The notes beneath the pieces were generated by a model that saw only the letters and a program-made list of their open reading frames with translations, did not search any database and was not told the origin of the DNA. Below are positions 33,101 through 44,674 of a DNA stretch of 64,000 nucleotides, one piece after another. Both the position numbers and the translations under genes were made by a program. The DNA comes from Sphaerulina vaccinii (taxonomy: Eukaryota; Ascomycota; Dothideomycetes; Mycosphaerellales; Mycosphaerellaceae), in the NCBI GenBank assembly GCA_022570795.1, contig JAKUDP010000004.1, positions 1,550,001 through 1,614,000 on the forward strand, read 5' to 3'. Each line of letters begins with the position of its first letter. The stretch's first letter is position 1.

Positions 33101-34259
33101 GACAATGTCAGCGTCTGTATAGTTCGTTCTGCATTCCTTACTGACCTGCGCCACAAAACTCTGAGGCATTGCCATTGCATGGCATATTACAGTCAGTGCT
33201 GACTGCCTGGACTGCGGTGTTCGACACATAGTTATCGCAATAGCTACGAACATGTTAGCGATCGTTTTGCCAATGTCTTCCCCAGTTCTTGGCTTGGAGG
33301 TATAACGCAGCCCTGTGAGCCGTGTGTCTGATAGCATGCGCCACAAGTTCACAATTAGGCTTCACGCCGGCCATGACTCGCTGAATCTACTGCCTTTATC
33401 CCAAGCTCATACCAAGAATGCTGTCGAACAGAATGAAGACTTACCATTCTCCGGCGTACTCTGTGCAGAAGATTTAGCTCAACACGGGCGTGATTGTGAT
33501 ATAGTGCTCTTGACTCACCAACGCCAGCCAGGGAATATCCAGCACCCGAACATGCAGAAGTGCACAACGACACTGTCGCGTTACTGAACCCTCCAGACAT
33601 CGCTGTAGCCACAGATAGCGTTCTGGGATTGCCATCAGCCCAACAGCCATAGCTCTTCCAACCTGGAGGCCCAGGATTCACAGCAGGTCCATTCTTGTTG
33701 GCGAAGTAGACAGTGAGGAAGTTAGGGCCTTTCAATTTCTCAAATTAGCTTGGCTCGGTCTTGGATACTGCACGAATTGCACACATACCTCCACAAGCTT
33801 CAGATGACTTGCCAGCACAGCTCATGGCACATTTTGTGTCATTCTGGAGCGATGTAGCTGCAGAAAGCTGGTTTCCACTACGGTTCTGTCAGCTCGCAGA
33901 AGCAGAAGTCTTGATTGTCCACAGTACCAGTAGCATTCTTGTCCATATTCCGTTGCACCATAGACGAAGTTCTTGCTGTTGCAGTAAGCTGTGCATTGAC
34001 CTCCAGTCATTGTGTTGTTGTTATAGCCGCCTTGGCTAAGGACTCGTGGGTTGGATTCACTGCTAAAGCGTTAGCAAAAGCTGCCAGAACTGGAACATGA
34101 TTGTACTGACTTGTAGCAGCCAATGTAGCTCCAGCCTTTGGGAAGAGTGCTGTTGGCAGCTGGAGAGACCGCGTTCTGGCGAATTTCGAGCGGACTACAT
34201 GCTGCTAGTCCTGCGAAGCTCGAGATGAGTCCAGCAAGCACAATGGCTCGAAAAACCAT
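30148..34259 (-). CDS. WSC-domain glyoxal oxidase (five WSC + AA5_1 copper radical oxidase)
   Basis: Nine exons: 34259-34111, 34059-33928, 33877-33789, 33728-33519, 33460-33445, 33243-33146, 33092-32860, 32810-31929, 31878-30148. All junctions keep frame and give 1179 aa. A signal peptide (residues 1-21) is followed by WSC domains starting near residues 41, 145, 255, 440 and 545, each with G-W-x-x-x-G-C, a central CYC/CFC and a CGG-type end. A Ser/Thr/Ala/Pro linker spans about 355-438. The catalytic part (about 645-1179) has the copper radical set: Cys730 in VFCAAS, Tyr789 in RWYPS, Tyr1010-His1011 in RLYHSQ, His1095 in ASTHGNS. Such enzymes oxidise aldehydes and produce hydrogen peroxide outside the cell; the WSC domains likely bind wall glucan. 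Confidence 0.92.
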
Positions 34260-37200
34260 CTTGAGTTCGAAGGCGAAGAAGTAACAAGGCAGTTCTCAGC
34301 TGTTCTGGAAAAATTGTCGAGCTCCAACTTTTTTGGCGAGCTCAATGGGAGGGAGTTCGGTACCAATGTATGCCCATGCGGGCTCCATAACGTACCTGCC
34401 GTCGCCCTGGCAGGATTCGAAGGCCAGGCCGTGCTCGGTGTGATTATTGACTGAGTTTGAGCATCAGGCGAGCTCGTTGTCCACGTCTGGAGAGTCTGCT
34501 GCCCGATTCAGCGAGAAGCTCAGGAAATGTCCCATTGTGGCGTGTCCTCGAGGCACACCTCTCAGCTGAGGCCGCAGTTTGTGGTATAGCCCATCCTACC
34601 GCAGGATGGTAAGCTGCAGCGGGAGCCATATGCATCAGATTGTCTGCCGTATGGTGCAAGGCAAGCCGAGTGCTTCCCGAGGTGTTAGTCAGAGTGGCAG
34701 ACCGGGCTTGGCGAGACACTTCGATGTCAAGGTGTATCGGCGTGTCCTTCGAGCTCGCGTGTCCGTTCGGGATGCGACCTAAAACGGGCAGTACAAGTTC
34801 AGTTGTCTCGTGTTATAAGGTTTGCCATACAAGCGTTCTGACGCACAGCTCTAGGACGCCAAGAAAGTTAATGTTTTCATAACACCTGTAGTTGGCCGAA
34901 GCTCAGATCTTAGCGCGCACGAAAGGCGCGATCCGTATGCATGATGGGCACGTGAGGTTCCAATTCAGTATAGTCGCATGGTGCGATTGTCTTTTTGGAC
35001 TCTAGTCCATACTCGTTAGTGAAGGTACTTTTGAATTCACGAGTACGTACTTCATGTCGATGCATGCTGGTGTCATAAAGTGTGGACTCGAGGCGGCTGT
35101 GCGTGTGTTGATTCCTCGTGGAGCCTGAAGCATGGTGCGTGCTGCGTGGAGCCTGGAGCGTGCTGCGTGGAGCCACATGGTAGACCGACAACCTCGCGAA
35201 CTTGCTTTTGTGTCGAATAGGCCGTTTCACGCCGCAGCGGCCTCGCTACCGAATCGTCGTGATGAGAGCAGTCCGCATGCTTGATGCCTGTTGCTGTGCA
35301 TATGGATAATGCTATACCAAGATGTGGTGTGACAGTACTGCAGGACGATTGCCTTGCTCTTGCTTCTCGAGCTTGAGCTTTCGTGCTACAAAATCTGCGA
35401 AGATCTTAGACGACCCGTCTACCTGGAAATGTCTCGGCGGAGATGAAACGGCTGTCGTGCTTTCGGAATCCTGCCGAACGGGAGATGTGGCTGGCTGTTC
35501 TGGAAGCGAAGTCGGCATGCGGGGCATCTTGGAAAATGCACGAGCTGATGAGATCTGAGACTGGTCCTATCATGAATGCTGATGCGTCTCGGCGTGAGCG
35601 GTGGCAGAGTTGGAAGGAACACTATTGAAAGCTGTATACTGCACGGAACTGCAAGCGGGCTCGTATCTCTAGGCAGCCTTGTCAGCAAGTTGACGGGAGG
35701 ATTGCTGTGCTGGTGGTATTGATCATGAGATGTAGTTAGGTATGCTTGTAGAAACAGCAAAGCTGTAGTCGCATGTCCATATCAGTAGAGTTAAAACGAT
35801 ATAGAGTCTGCCCGCATGGCATACTGAAAGTTGGAGTCTGTCGAACTCTCCCCAGCACGTGGCGCACCGGATAGCCTGGTGAGTGTTAAACTTTCGTTCT
35901 CTCTGCCGCAGTTACATCACACTACTGCGTAAGCTAAACTCGCGAAGGACAATGCTGGCACCTCAATAAGTGTGGTTTCATGAACACCGTCAGGTAGTAG
36001 TCACTCCACAGCCGACCTATTCTTGATAATAGGCTCTCCGAATCTCGTTAGTGCACACCATCCTGAAGGGCTCAGCCTTTACAGGCAAATCCACGTTAGC
36101 GGTGAAACATGCCGGCAGCTTACGTCGGCTTAAGCTTCATCTGAATCTGCATCTTGACTGACTTGATGAGTCTTCGATCTCAGCCAGCCCGGCGTGGCAG
36201 GAGGGGTTTTCGCCTAATGCGTCCTGGGCATCCTGGGCATTCTAGGCGGCCTATGTGTTCGCTGATGCTCAGGTGAGGCATGCCTTCTCGCGTGCAGCTC
36301 CTTCTTGCTGTGATGCGGCTGGCTCATAGCTCAATTCCAGCCTTGAACAAGCCTCTCGGCTCCGGCCATTGCCCCATCATGCTCGTTCGCACGAGGCTGA
36401 TGAGGCTGAGCTGACAATATTGATACCAGTAGAGCTTTCCGTGTCTGGTACATGCATCCCGTGTAGACTTTGACTAGGATCTAGTGACCGGTGAGATTCG
36501 GGCCCGCAGAATGCACTTCTGTGTCTAGCTGTATGTGCGTGTGCGCGCGATTGTGGTCAGCTGCATAGCATATGCTTGCGGCGGTTGAGCTTCCACTCCA
36601 CCAGTGCAAAGGCAATTCATGAGCAGGATGCTCAGCATGTGCAAGGGCTGTGCGTTGTCAATATCGGTAGAGGTGAGGTGCATACCGAGCAAGACCGGAT
36701 TGCTTCAATTCTGATGGCCATCAATCCGAATGCACTGTCGGCTCGACATGCACGAGATATTCCAGATGGCTATTTCTCGACGTGCATCATGCGCGCTCAA
36801 GTGACTTGTTTGCGTGCTATTGGCTTGGCACGCGATATGAGTCTTGCAGCACATGTAGCTCTGTAGTCGTTCTGGCACATTTGTTTTGCTTTTTGTCGAG
36901 TCTGGTGCCCATACCAGCGAGTGTTGGCCGGAAGCGGACAGCGCACTTGAGGAATGGAGTTATTGTACGGGAGTCGCGGTCGCTCGAGTGTCCTCTTCAG
37001 GTGCTGTGTTATTCCCACGAGCGAGCTCTCGATGCCCCGCATCAGGCTCGTTTTACAGCCTCTCCAGCTTGTAGTCTTTGATGCCAGTGTCGATATGGCA
37101 GCTCGCTTTCCGACCTGCCTGCATCCTGCCTTGTCCTGGACTCTCCCGCAATTATAGTTGATTTCGATACATCTTGCAATGGCTTGTGTATGAAGTTCGA

Positions 37201-38337
37201 ACATCATAGCTGAGGGACCGGGTCATGAACGCGCCTGGTCGTCGTCCACATGCGCTCCAGAAGGCCTAGTTGATTTCGGCCTGGACTAGAGTCGGTAATC
37301 GCACCAGGAGCGCAGGAAGTGTTCGGAAAGTATGCCGGGCGACATTTCCCCAGCGAATGCGGAGTGAGTATGAACAGGAGAGAGTCTTTGTAGTTGAGAT
37401 GAGGTGAAGTCGAGAGTCTGCGTCACGTTGCACCATGCGGGTCGGCTCTCCGCATGTACCACCAGTTCGCCAACCACAAGGTACCAGACCACCGAAGGAA
37501 TGATCAGCTAGGCGTAATCCAATTCGATCGTTCGCCAGGGACCTACAGAATGACGCGATCGGCTTTCAGCGGATATCGTTTTCAGTCATGCTTGTTTCAT
37601 GTGTCTTCAGAGCGGTGCCAAGGTTCGTTGTCTGATACGGTGCTCTGTGTACCCCAGTTGTGAAATCTGGTGGCCAGCTTGGACGAGGTCCGCAGGTTAT
37701 GAGTCGCACAGTCCTGAGCGACCACGGATGTTTGATCGACCCGGTGTTCAGCAGGGAGGTGAAGTCGATTCGAGTCAGTCAGGACCGATATGCGATGCAG
37801 ATCTCGACTCTGAAGCTGTGGAGGAGTTACCAGCTCGCCAAATCATGAAGCCGCGGGAACTCAAGACACCGATCAGCAAGCGCGTAATGCATTCAGATCT
37901 CCAATGATGAGGCCTCGACACACCGTCGTCGGCATTGTGTGAGCATTTTCGACCATTTTGCAACCGGCCTGGTCATACAGTGCTGTAGCTAACGCCACGA
38001 TCCTTTTGATGGAGTGGTCAGTCGCGTGTGGTTAAAGCTACCACTAGCAGCACTCGTATAGCTAAAGCCGAGTGCGTACGGTGTCATTCGCGTATACTTG
38101 CATTGTTGCTTTGCCACATTCGCCTGGAGCCAACCTGAGCATAATCTTGACCGCTGAATGAGGTGTCGCTAAACGTGTATCGTTGGCTTTGCAGTGCTCT
38201 CTCTGCGTGTCGACGAGTCGCGTCCAGTGTTGAGCTGTGTGCCCCAGACCGTGCTACAGTCGCGCCAGTTCGTGAGCTCCCTCTGCCGAATCCTGATCTA
38301 GCAACCAGCTTGACGCTAAGATGCGAGCGCGAGAGTC
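34260..38337. other. 4.1-kb region without a supported gene
   Basis: Many short frames on both strands, none with a motif, signal peptide or splice structure. A small tandem repeat lies at 35112-35175. A 71-codon minus-strand frame (35527-35312) has coding-like composition but no other support. The region may hold regulatory DNA or a decayed element. Confidence 0.4.
35112..35175. repeat. Short tandem repeat, about 21-bp unit
   Basis: Two near-identical 21-bp units (35137-35157 and 35158-35178, core GCGTGCTGCGTGGAGCC) follow a diverged partial copy from 35112. This is a minisatellite-like expansion in non-coding DNA. Confidence 0.55.
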
Positions 38338-38874
38338 TCATGACCAGACACCTGCCATAGACGTCTGCTTGACGACCCGCCAAACATGTCCGTCTTCCGT
38401 TCTGAAGTCACAGACCATAAGAATAGATTTCTTGAGGCCACTCTTCCACAAGCCGTGTATATTCGCAGCGGCAATGACAGTGGCATATCCCGCTTTGGCG
38501 TTCAATCTGCTGCATTTCACTTCCAGGAGCTCCACATAGTTATCCGGACGCTGTTCAGCACGTTGAGCAAGGGACTCGAGCCATGATGCCAAGCCATTCG
38601 TGATGGGCACCCATTTCAGATCCTCGGTGTTCCCGAAGACCCCAGTGGCCTGCTCCGCTGTGGTGTTCAACTCAGGATGGAAATGTCGCCAGGCATACGG
38701 GCCACTGTTTCGAGAATTGATGAGGTCGACGCTATTGCGTACAACATATTCCAGATGCCGCTTGAGCTCGTAGCGTTTCGTTCTTGTCTTGCTTGCCACT
38801 GGTTCCTCGAGAACATCAGAATCTTCGCCATCAGCTAGAGAGGTCGGGTCTACTGCCATTGTAGACATTGACAT
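38338..38874 (-). CDS. Hypothetical protein, possibly NTF2/SnoaL-like fold
   Basis: 178 aa, single exon, ATG at 38874-38872. It has an acidic N-terminus, then a helical part (ELKRHLEYVVRNSVDLINSR). The C-terminal half has alternating strands (YVELLEVKCSRL, AGYATVIAAANIHGLW, KSILMVCDFRTEDGHVWRVV) reminiscent of SnoaL/NTF2-like barrels. No catalytic motif is visible and the fold suggestion is weak. There is no signal peptide. Confidence 0.55.
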   Translation of the reverse strand: MSMSTMAVDPTSLADGEDSDVLEEPVASKTRTKRYELKRHLEYVVRNSVDLINSRNSGPYAWRHFHPELNTTAEQATGVFGNTEDLKWVPITNGLASWLESLAQRAEQRPDNYVELLEVKCSRLNAKAGYATVIAAANIHGLWKSGLKKSILMVCDFRTEDGHVWRVVKQTSMAGVWS

Positions 38875-39404
38875 ATACCAGCTTCTGAGTGCCTGGGCCT
38901 GAGCTCTCAGATCTCAACAACGCGTCCAGTGCATATATGTGTCGAAAGACCAACAGTCAGAGTCGTCTTCGAGGTGAGGAGAGACAGAGGTTGTCAGAGC
39001 CTGTCGCCATTGCCGGCTTCAGCCTTCATACCGGCCCAGTCTTGAGGCATCCCTGGCCATTTTTGCCTTGGGGTTCACAGCTAGCCAGGCATGGTTATGA
39101 GTTGAGGTGTGTTTAGGACTTGGGCAGCCTCTCTACCAAGCAGGCTCCTCGCCATGTTGTCCGCGTATATGAGGAGCACTGTTGAGAAGGCTCCAGGATA
39201 CTGTGAGTATGGCAGACGCGTAGTGGTGGGTGATGTTGAGGTTGTTCCCTGTCTGGGTAGGTTGAGCAATTGAGTTGCGGCAAGGACGGAGGTCTTGGCT
39301 CTTTCCTTGTGAAGACAAGACAACGACGTCAACTTCAATTTTCTTGCAAAGCACATTACCTACCATCCTCGAATCGTCGCCAGACCACTCATCAAACGAG
39401 CAAC
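38875..39404. other. Divergent intergenic region
   Basis: 5' flanks of the hypothetical gene (minus) and TOM6 (plus). No further feature. Confidence 0.4.
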
Positions 39405-39657
39405 ATGCCACCAAAGGGACAACAGCGCGGCATCGCCCTCGGCGGCCCACGACAACCACAACGAGGAGGTTTTGCGCGCGAGACATACAACTGGGTCACC
39501 AGCTCAGAGAACAGGAGTGTTGTCACATCGCTGGCTTTCTTCGCAGTAAGGGACTGTACGTGTGAAGATGGCGGCAACTTGGAGACTGATGATGTGGAAA
39601 TAGGGAGGCGTTGCATTTTTGAGCAGTAGCTGGGCAGAGATCCTTCTTCCACCGTAA
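39405..39657 (+). CDS. TOM6: Mitochondrial TOM complex subunit Tom6
   Basis: Two exons (39405-39545 and 39604-39657, 58-bp intron starting GTAAGG, ending ATAG) encode 64 aa. A basic Gly/Arg/Pro-rich N-terminus (MPPKGQQRGIALGGPRQPQR) precedes SSENRSVVTSLAFFA. After splicing comes GGVAFLSSSWAEILLPP, which matches the single C-terminal membrane segment and the W-(A/S)-E-x-L-(L/I)-P end of fungal Tom6. Tom6 stabilises the outer-membrane import pore by linking Tom40 and Tom22. The unspliced frame would lose the whole membrane segment, so the spliced model is clearly right. Confidence 0.85.
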
Positions 39658-40024
39658 GAACTGCTGATGGAGAGCTGATGGGATATGCACTGATAGTGAT
39701 TTAGGATCTAAGCGCATACCATCGAAACGAGAACGACAAGTCGAATATGTACCGATATGGAGGGCAGGAGGTGTACGATTAAGAAGCGCCATAGAGAAGC
39801 GCCAGGACGATATACTGCAATGCGCAGTGGGAGACTGCAGCGCCAACGCAAGCAAGAGAAGTGCCAATAACGCTTCTAAGCGTTTCCACGAATGGAATGG
39901 GAGGGCATTCATGGCAACTGTACAGATTATATGCGCATCATCCGGTAAGCGCGAAGAAATCCACTACAGATACGCAGACGACATCAGATCCGCGTAGGAT
40001 ATGCTCATCCCAGCAACTCACGCG
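39658..40024. other. Convergent intergenic region
   Basis: 3' ends of TOM6 and the minus-strand amidase. No feature recognised. Confidence 0.45.
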
Positions 40025-41590
40025 CTACTTCTTCGCCCTCTTCATCGCCTCAATGCCGGCAGCTATATTCAAAATCGTCGCCTCACTCAAGGGCGTACCC
40101 AGAATCTCCAATCCGACAGGCAATTCGGCGTCATCAGGATACTCATCATCCTTGGCTTTGCCAACAGGGACTGAAAGAGCAGTCCAGTGCAGCTGACTCC
40201 CAATGACTGTATTCGTACCATATCCAAGTCCGGAGTATCTGCCATCGAAAACACGTCAGCTACCATACCGATCACCAAACAATTTGGCAGAAGCAGCACT
40301 CACCTCATGTCCACGACGTCCTTTGTCTTTGGCGCCAACATCTGACAAGTCGGATAAATCATCGCATCCAATTCATACTTCGCAAACACGCTCGCCACCG
40401 TCCTTTGCAACTGCTGAATCGCAGTAAGTGCGTTTGCAAAGTGTGGACTCTGCATGTAGTCTGCGGGTCCTTTCGCAATTGCACTGAGCAGATCCAGAGA
40501 ATGATGATACTCTCCTTTCTCAACCAGTTCCTCAACCCTGAGATGTTTGAGCCCTTCCTTCGACGAGAGAAACTTGTTAATATCGCTCTTGGACCGCGGA
40601 ACATAAACACTCGTCGTCGACTTGAACTCCTCCAGTCCCGGAATCTCCACATCAACAAGCTCAACTCCCTCAGCCTTCAACTCCTCCAGCGTCCTCTCCA
40701 TAACCTCATTGATACCCTTAACATCCCCCCAAACACCTCCCTCAACACTCCCAATCTTCTTCCCTTCAGAATCGGCTCCCGAATCGCATCCACAAACCCA
40801 CCACTCCTCTCCTTAGCAAGCGCATTAACACTACTCAACTCATCCCTCTCATCAAACCCAACAAGCACATCCAATAACCTCGCCGCATCCTCTACACAGC
40901 AACACATCGGTCCAGGGGTATCCTGCGTCCAGACCAAACTGCTCATTCCATCACGACTAATCCTCCCAGGCGTAACTCTCACGCCAACCAAACCACAAAA
41001 AGAAGAGGGTAAACGAATACTCCCACCTGTATCGCCTCCTATAGCAGCTAATGCCATACCAGCCCCTACAGCTGTCCCCGAACCAGAAGACGAGCCACCT
41101 GGCTCTCGAGTGGGATCTGTTGGGTGGTGAGTTGTACCTGAGAGGGAAGAAGTTGAGAACCAGGAAGTTGCCCAGTCGGGCATTGTGGTCTTGGCCAAGA
41201 TGACAGCGCCTGCTTCGCGGAGTTTGGTGACAAGAGTTGCATCTCTTGGTGGGAGGTAACCTTTGCAGGCTGAGCTACCGTAGGCTGTGGAAATTCCGGC
41301 TGTGTCGATTTGGTCTTTGATTACGATTGGGAGGCCGAAGAGAGGGCCTCGTTGGTCTTTTGGAAGAGCCTGGGAATGTCAGTGGGATGAGAACAGCTGG
41401 GAAGGGGATTGGAGCTTACATCGAGTTGAGTGGCTTCTTCTAAAGCTTTGGGATTCACAGCTGTAATTGCATTGAGATCCTTGAGACTCTCGATGATATC
41501 GAGGTATTGCTTCGTTACTGCTGCTACAGTTGTCCCGCTATCATATGCCTTCTCAAGCTCGGCCAGAGATCGATACTGTGGAGATGACAT
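40025..41590 (-). CDS. Amidase-signature enzyme with a one-base frame break
   Basis: Exons 41590-41420, 41369-40304 and 40238-40025 (introns of 50 and 65 bp). The protein has the amidase-signature triad: Lys in LPIVIKDQID, the cis-Ser in GGSSSGSG, and the nucleophile Ser in GGDTGGSIR, followed by LPSSFCGLVG. These hydrolyse carboxamides. The exon lengths sum to 1451 nt, one base short of a multiple of three. In exon 2 the frame breaks at a run of six C (40725-40730, G on the coding strand): upstream coding is in one frame (GVLREVFGG) and downstream coding (MERTLEELKAEGVELVDVEI) in another. One extra G would restore about 483 aa. A homopolymer sequencing error or a true frameshift are both possible. 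Confidence 0.8.
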
Positions 41591-42019
41591 CGTGAATAGT
41601 CTTGGTGGTGAAGCAGTATGGAATGATACAGTGAGCTGCTTTATGAGAAGCTCATCAATGTTTGTGTATGAATGTTTGAAGTTCCGCCCTAAGCTTATCC
41701 TGGTCACTTGGCCGATGGCCCGCAGGTGAGGAGGAATACTTGGTAACAGTGTTACGCACGCGAGTTTCGGGTTCGGGTGAGATAGTGAACTCTATTGTGA
41801 AGATAGGCGGACTGCTTTCTTTTGACTGTCAAAAGCTGTCAACGTCGATGAACTTTGAACTTCCTGAAAGGTTCACAGGCGAGTTGGCAGTACTGTGAAC
41901 GTGCCCCCTTATACCAGCAACGGAAATCTTCAGCACCGCAAAGATGATCAGAATACAGCACGTCGACATCGCCGCGGATAGTCCCCTCGCAGCGTGCATG
42001 CAGTCATCAAGTCATCGTT
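41591..42019. other. Intergenic region, no gene seen
   Basis: Upstream of the amidase gene and downstream of the F-box gene. No feature recognised. Confidence 0.45.
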
Positions 42020-43764
42020 CTAGAGGTCTGGAACCACACGCGTCCGTCTGCCAGTAAAGTTGCACCATCCGCACTGCAATTGAGTCAGCCCTATATCAAG
42101 AACCATCCAGTCAATAAGATAGTACCTTGCCCTCGGAGCAATTCTCGTCATGATCAAAGCAGTACTCCTCTTTGCACGTAGCACAGCGACGAATCAGGAG
42201 GCTCTTACAGTGAGCACAAGTGCGTCCACAGATCCAGCAATCTCGATGCACGCCGACGGGCTCATATGAGGAATCCGAGACCTTGTTCTGAAGGCACAGT
42301 CAGCAAGTCTCCCAAACTCGACTGCGGCAGAGCGACTGGGGCGAGGTAGACATTCAGTGCCTTAAACAGCGATTCTCGTGCAGAGACACGCAGTGAGACT
42401 GTTCAGTAGCAATAGGCAGAGAACCATGGGTCCTCCTATCCCCACATGCCGTTCGATCCTGCACCTGCCATCATCTCGCCCACTAGACAACGCTCAACGC
42501 AGAGTTTGGAGAATACCTTGACTTGATTGCCATTAGGCGCTTGGTTCACAGCTGCCCAACCATCTCGCTGCAAGTCTTCCTGCATCTCGAGGTGCTGCAG
42601 TTCGGTGCGCAGAGAGATCCGAGAGGGTGGTTCCTGGTAGCAGTCCTCACACCACCATCTATTGCATTGCTCACACCATCTACCCCTGAGGCAGTCTTCA
42701 CATCTCAGGATAAGTCTTGGAAAGGTGCCGTCTTGGCGCTGCTCTGGTCGAGTGCAGCCTCTGACTGTTGACGAATGCAGCGGAACTGGTGCCAGCAGTG
42801 GTATGTCTGATGGCGCACAATCGCCAAAGGTCGCAGGTCCTTCTGGTGATGTATGACAGTCCTGACAGCCATCTGGTCCAAGGGCGATTGTGGCGATGGT
42901 AGGCTGAAGAAAGTCTTTGCTTGACACTTTGGTAATGTCGTGTCTTGGACCTCTGCACAAGACTGCATCAAAGTTGATCAGGCCTTTGCATACTTGTAAT
43001 GTTTCCGCCCATTCAGAATAAAGCCTCTTAAGAGCCTTGCCATTGCATCCATACCATCTGCTCTCGTCGTCGAATATGCTAGGTATCAGGTCATTCTGAG
43101 ATCTTTGATTCCAGTCAGCTCCAATCTGTGCCCCGGCACTGCTCATAACTCCAAGAGATGGCGGATCTCGTCTGACAGGTTGTTTCGAAGTGGCAATTGG
43201 ACCTGATATATCTCTCTGCCCAAAGATATAGAGTGCTTTCAGTCGAGGCGTTCCTTCCTCCCTGGTCGGACGTACGACATAGCGTAACACCTGCTGCAGT
43301 TTCGTGACGTTGAGCTGCCTCGAATCACGCAGGCTCAGGACGCGAACGTGGTAACGATCTTCGCTGACGATTTCCCTAACCAGATCGGCAGGAACGGTGA
43401 GGCCATCTAATATCAATGTCTGGACATACTTGAGTACGCGTTTTGAATGAAGGTTACCGAATATGCCTCGTAGTGGACCAGCATAGAAGTCGTCTTCGGT
43501 GAGACTCTCGTCCATCCTCTCCGCGCGCCATGACACACCTCCAATGTCAATTGGACTAGATTCGATGATGGCTCGCTTGACTGCTGTCAGGTCCAGATGT
43601 CGCCAAGCTTCACTGTCCTTGTAGATGTGGCCGCGTATCGACTTGCATGTTGCACCTAATTGTAAGAGATATTTGACAGGGATGTACGGAGCTGTTTGCC
43701 TCAGCACTAGGGAGTTGGATAGCAGTTCGATGAGCGTCACTGGAAGTCTGTTGGCATCCTCCAT
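42020..43764 (-). CDS. F-box-type protein with Cys-rich C-terminal half
   Basis: The main frame 43764-42436 encodes 442 aa. The N-terminus (LIELLSNSLVLRQTAPYIPV, LLQLGATCKSIR, AWRHLDL) is F-box-like, suggesting an SCF ubiquitin ligase adaptor. A leucine-rich-like middle follows, then a zinc-binding region (C-x2-C, CEDCLRGRWCEQCNRWWCED). One end is LCVERCLVGEMMAGAGSNGM-WG then a stop. However, an AAG|GTATTC donor just before it (about 42519) can join a strong acceptor (about 42287). That leads to a second Cys/His cluster (DCWICGRTCAHC, RRCATCKEEYCFDHDENC), which crosses a further small intron to CGWCNFTGRRTR and a stop at 42022-42020. The two ends would be alternative C-termini. Confidence 0.7.
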
Positions 43765-44674
43765 TCTCAGGTTGTATGTTGTCGATGAAATGAGATGGCG
43801 GAAACAGTCTAGATCTCGTCATCCATGTGAGAGGTACGGTGAGCTGCAAGTGGAAGTGGCTACCAAGCGCTGGAAAAAGGAAGGCCCGAGCCCGCTCCTT
43901 CCTCCTCGGCAAATATCGTCAAACCTGCCTCCATCCTTCATGCACTCAACAACGTTACCCACCACTCATCCACTCCTGACAGCTGGAACAAGGTCTTCCG
44001 CCGGCAAGCTCATGCACAGAGGCCTGCAGAATGCACGTTCACATGCCGATTCCTCTCGCGTGTGACATGGAATGTCTACAAGCTGTACAGAGCCGAGTCT
44101 GACAACATCCATGTCGCTGGACCAGCAGACCAACATCATGCAGAAGCAATATTTCGACGCAACGTCTACCAAAGAACAACCGAGCGGTACCATTGAAGAC
44201 TCCCACCACGCCCATATGGATGTACATACGAGGTGGCGCGTACGTCAGCTGGCAATCAATGGCTCTGCTTGAGTTATCGGCAACGTAACTCTGCAGCATT
44301 CTGCTTTAGTTTCCTGTAACTTGCTGCTTAGCCCATTCGCCAGACCACGACCCGCACAGCCGCCAAACTGCTCTAGGCACAAGAACTGCTTCTGATTTGC
44401 ACGATCACAGCTCCGTAGCGGATCACTACGAGCCACAAGCTTCGCCAGCAAAGCATTGCATAGAACCATACCAGCCGGCACATACAGTGAAATTAACCCG
44501 ACCATTGAACATTTTCCACTACTAGCAAAGCACGGCATGTCACTGTGACCTCTCACCTCGACAGCTCAAATATCTGGTAGGGCCCAGCACTCTGGGAGTG
44601 CATCGTTCTCTACTACTGCATTTCGAACTTGATCCATCGAAGGTTCTTCTTACACCACCTCTTGACCCGACAGC
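43765..44674. promoter_or_regulatory. Divergent region between F-box and methyltransferase genes
   Basis: About 0.9 kb carrying both promoters. Short frames only; no motif assigned. Confidence 0.4.

Noticed and set aside
34400..34430. GGATTCGAAGG sequence resembling a tRNA B box
   Set aside because: No matching A box, acceptor stem or cloverleaf around it.
35312..35527. 71-codon minus-strand frame with coding-like composition
   Set aside because: No homology cue, no splice structure, and it sits in a gene-empty region. Not enough to call.
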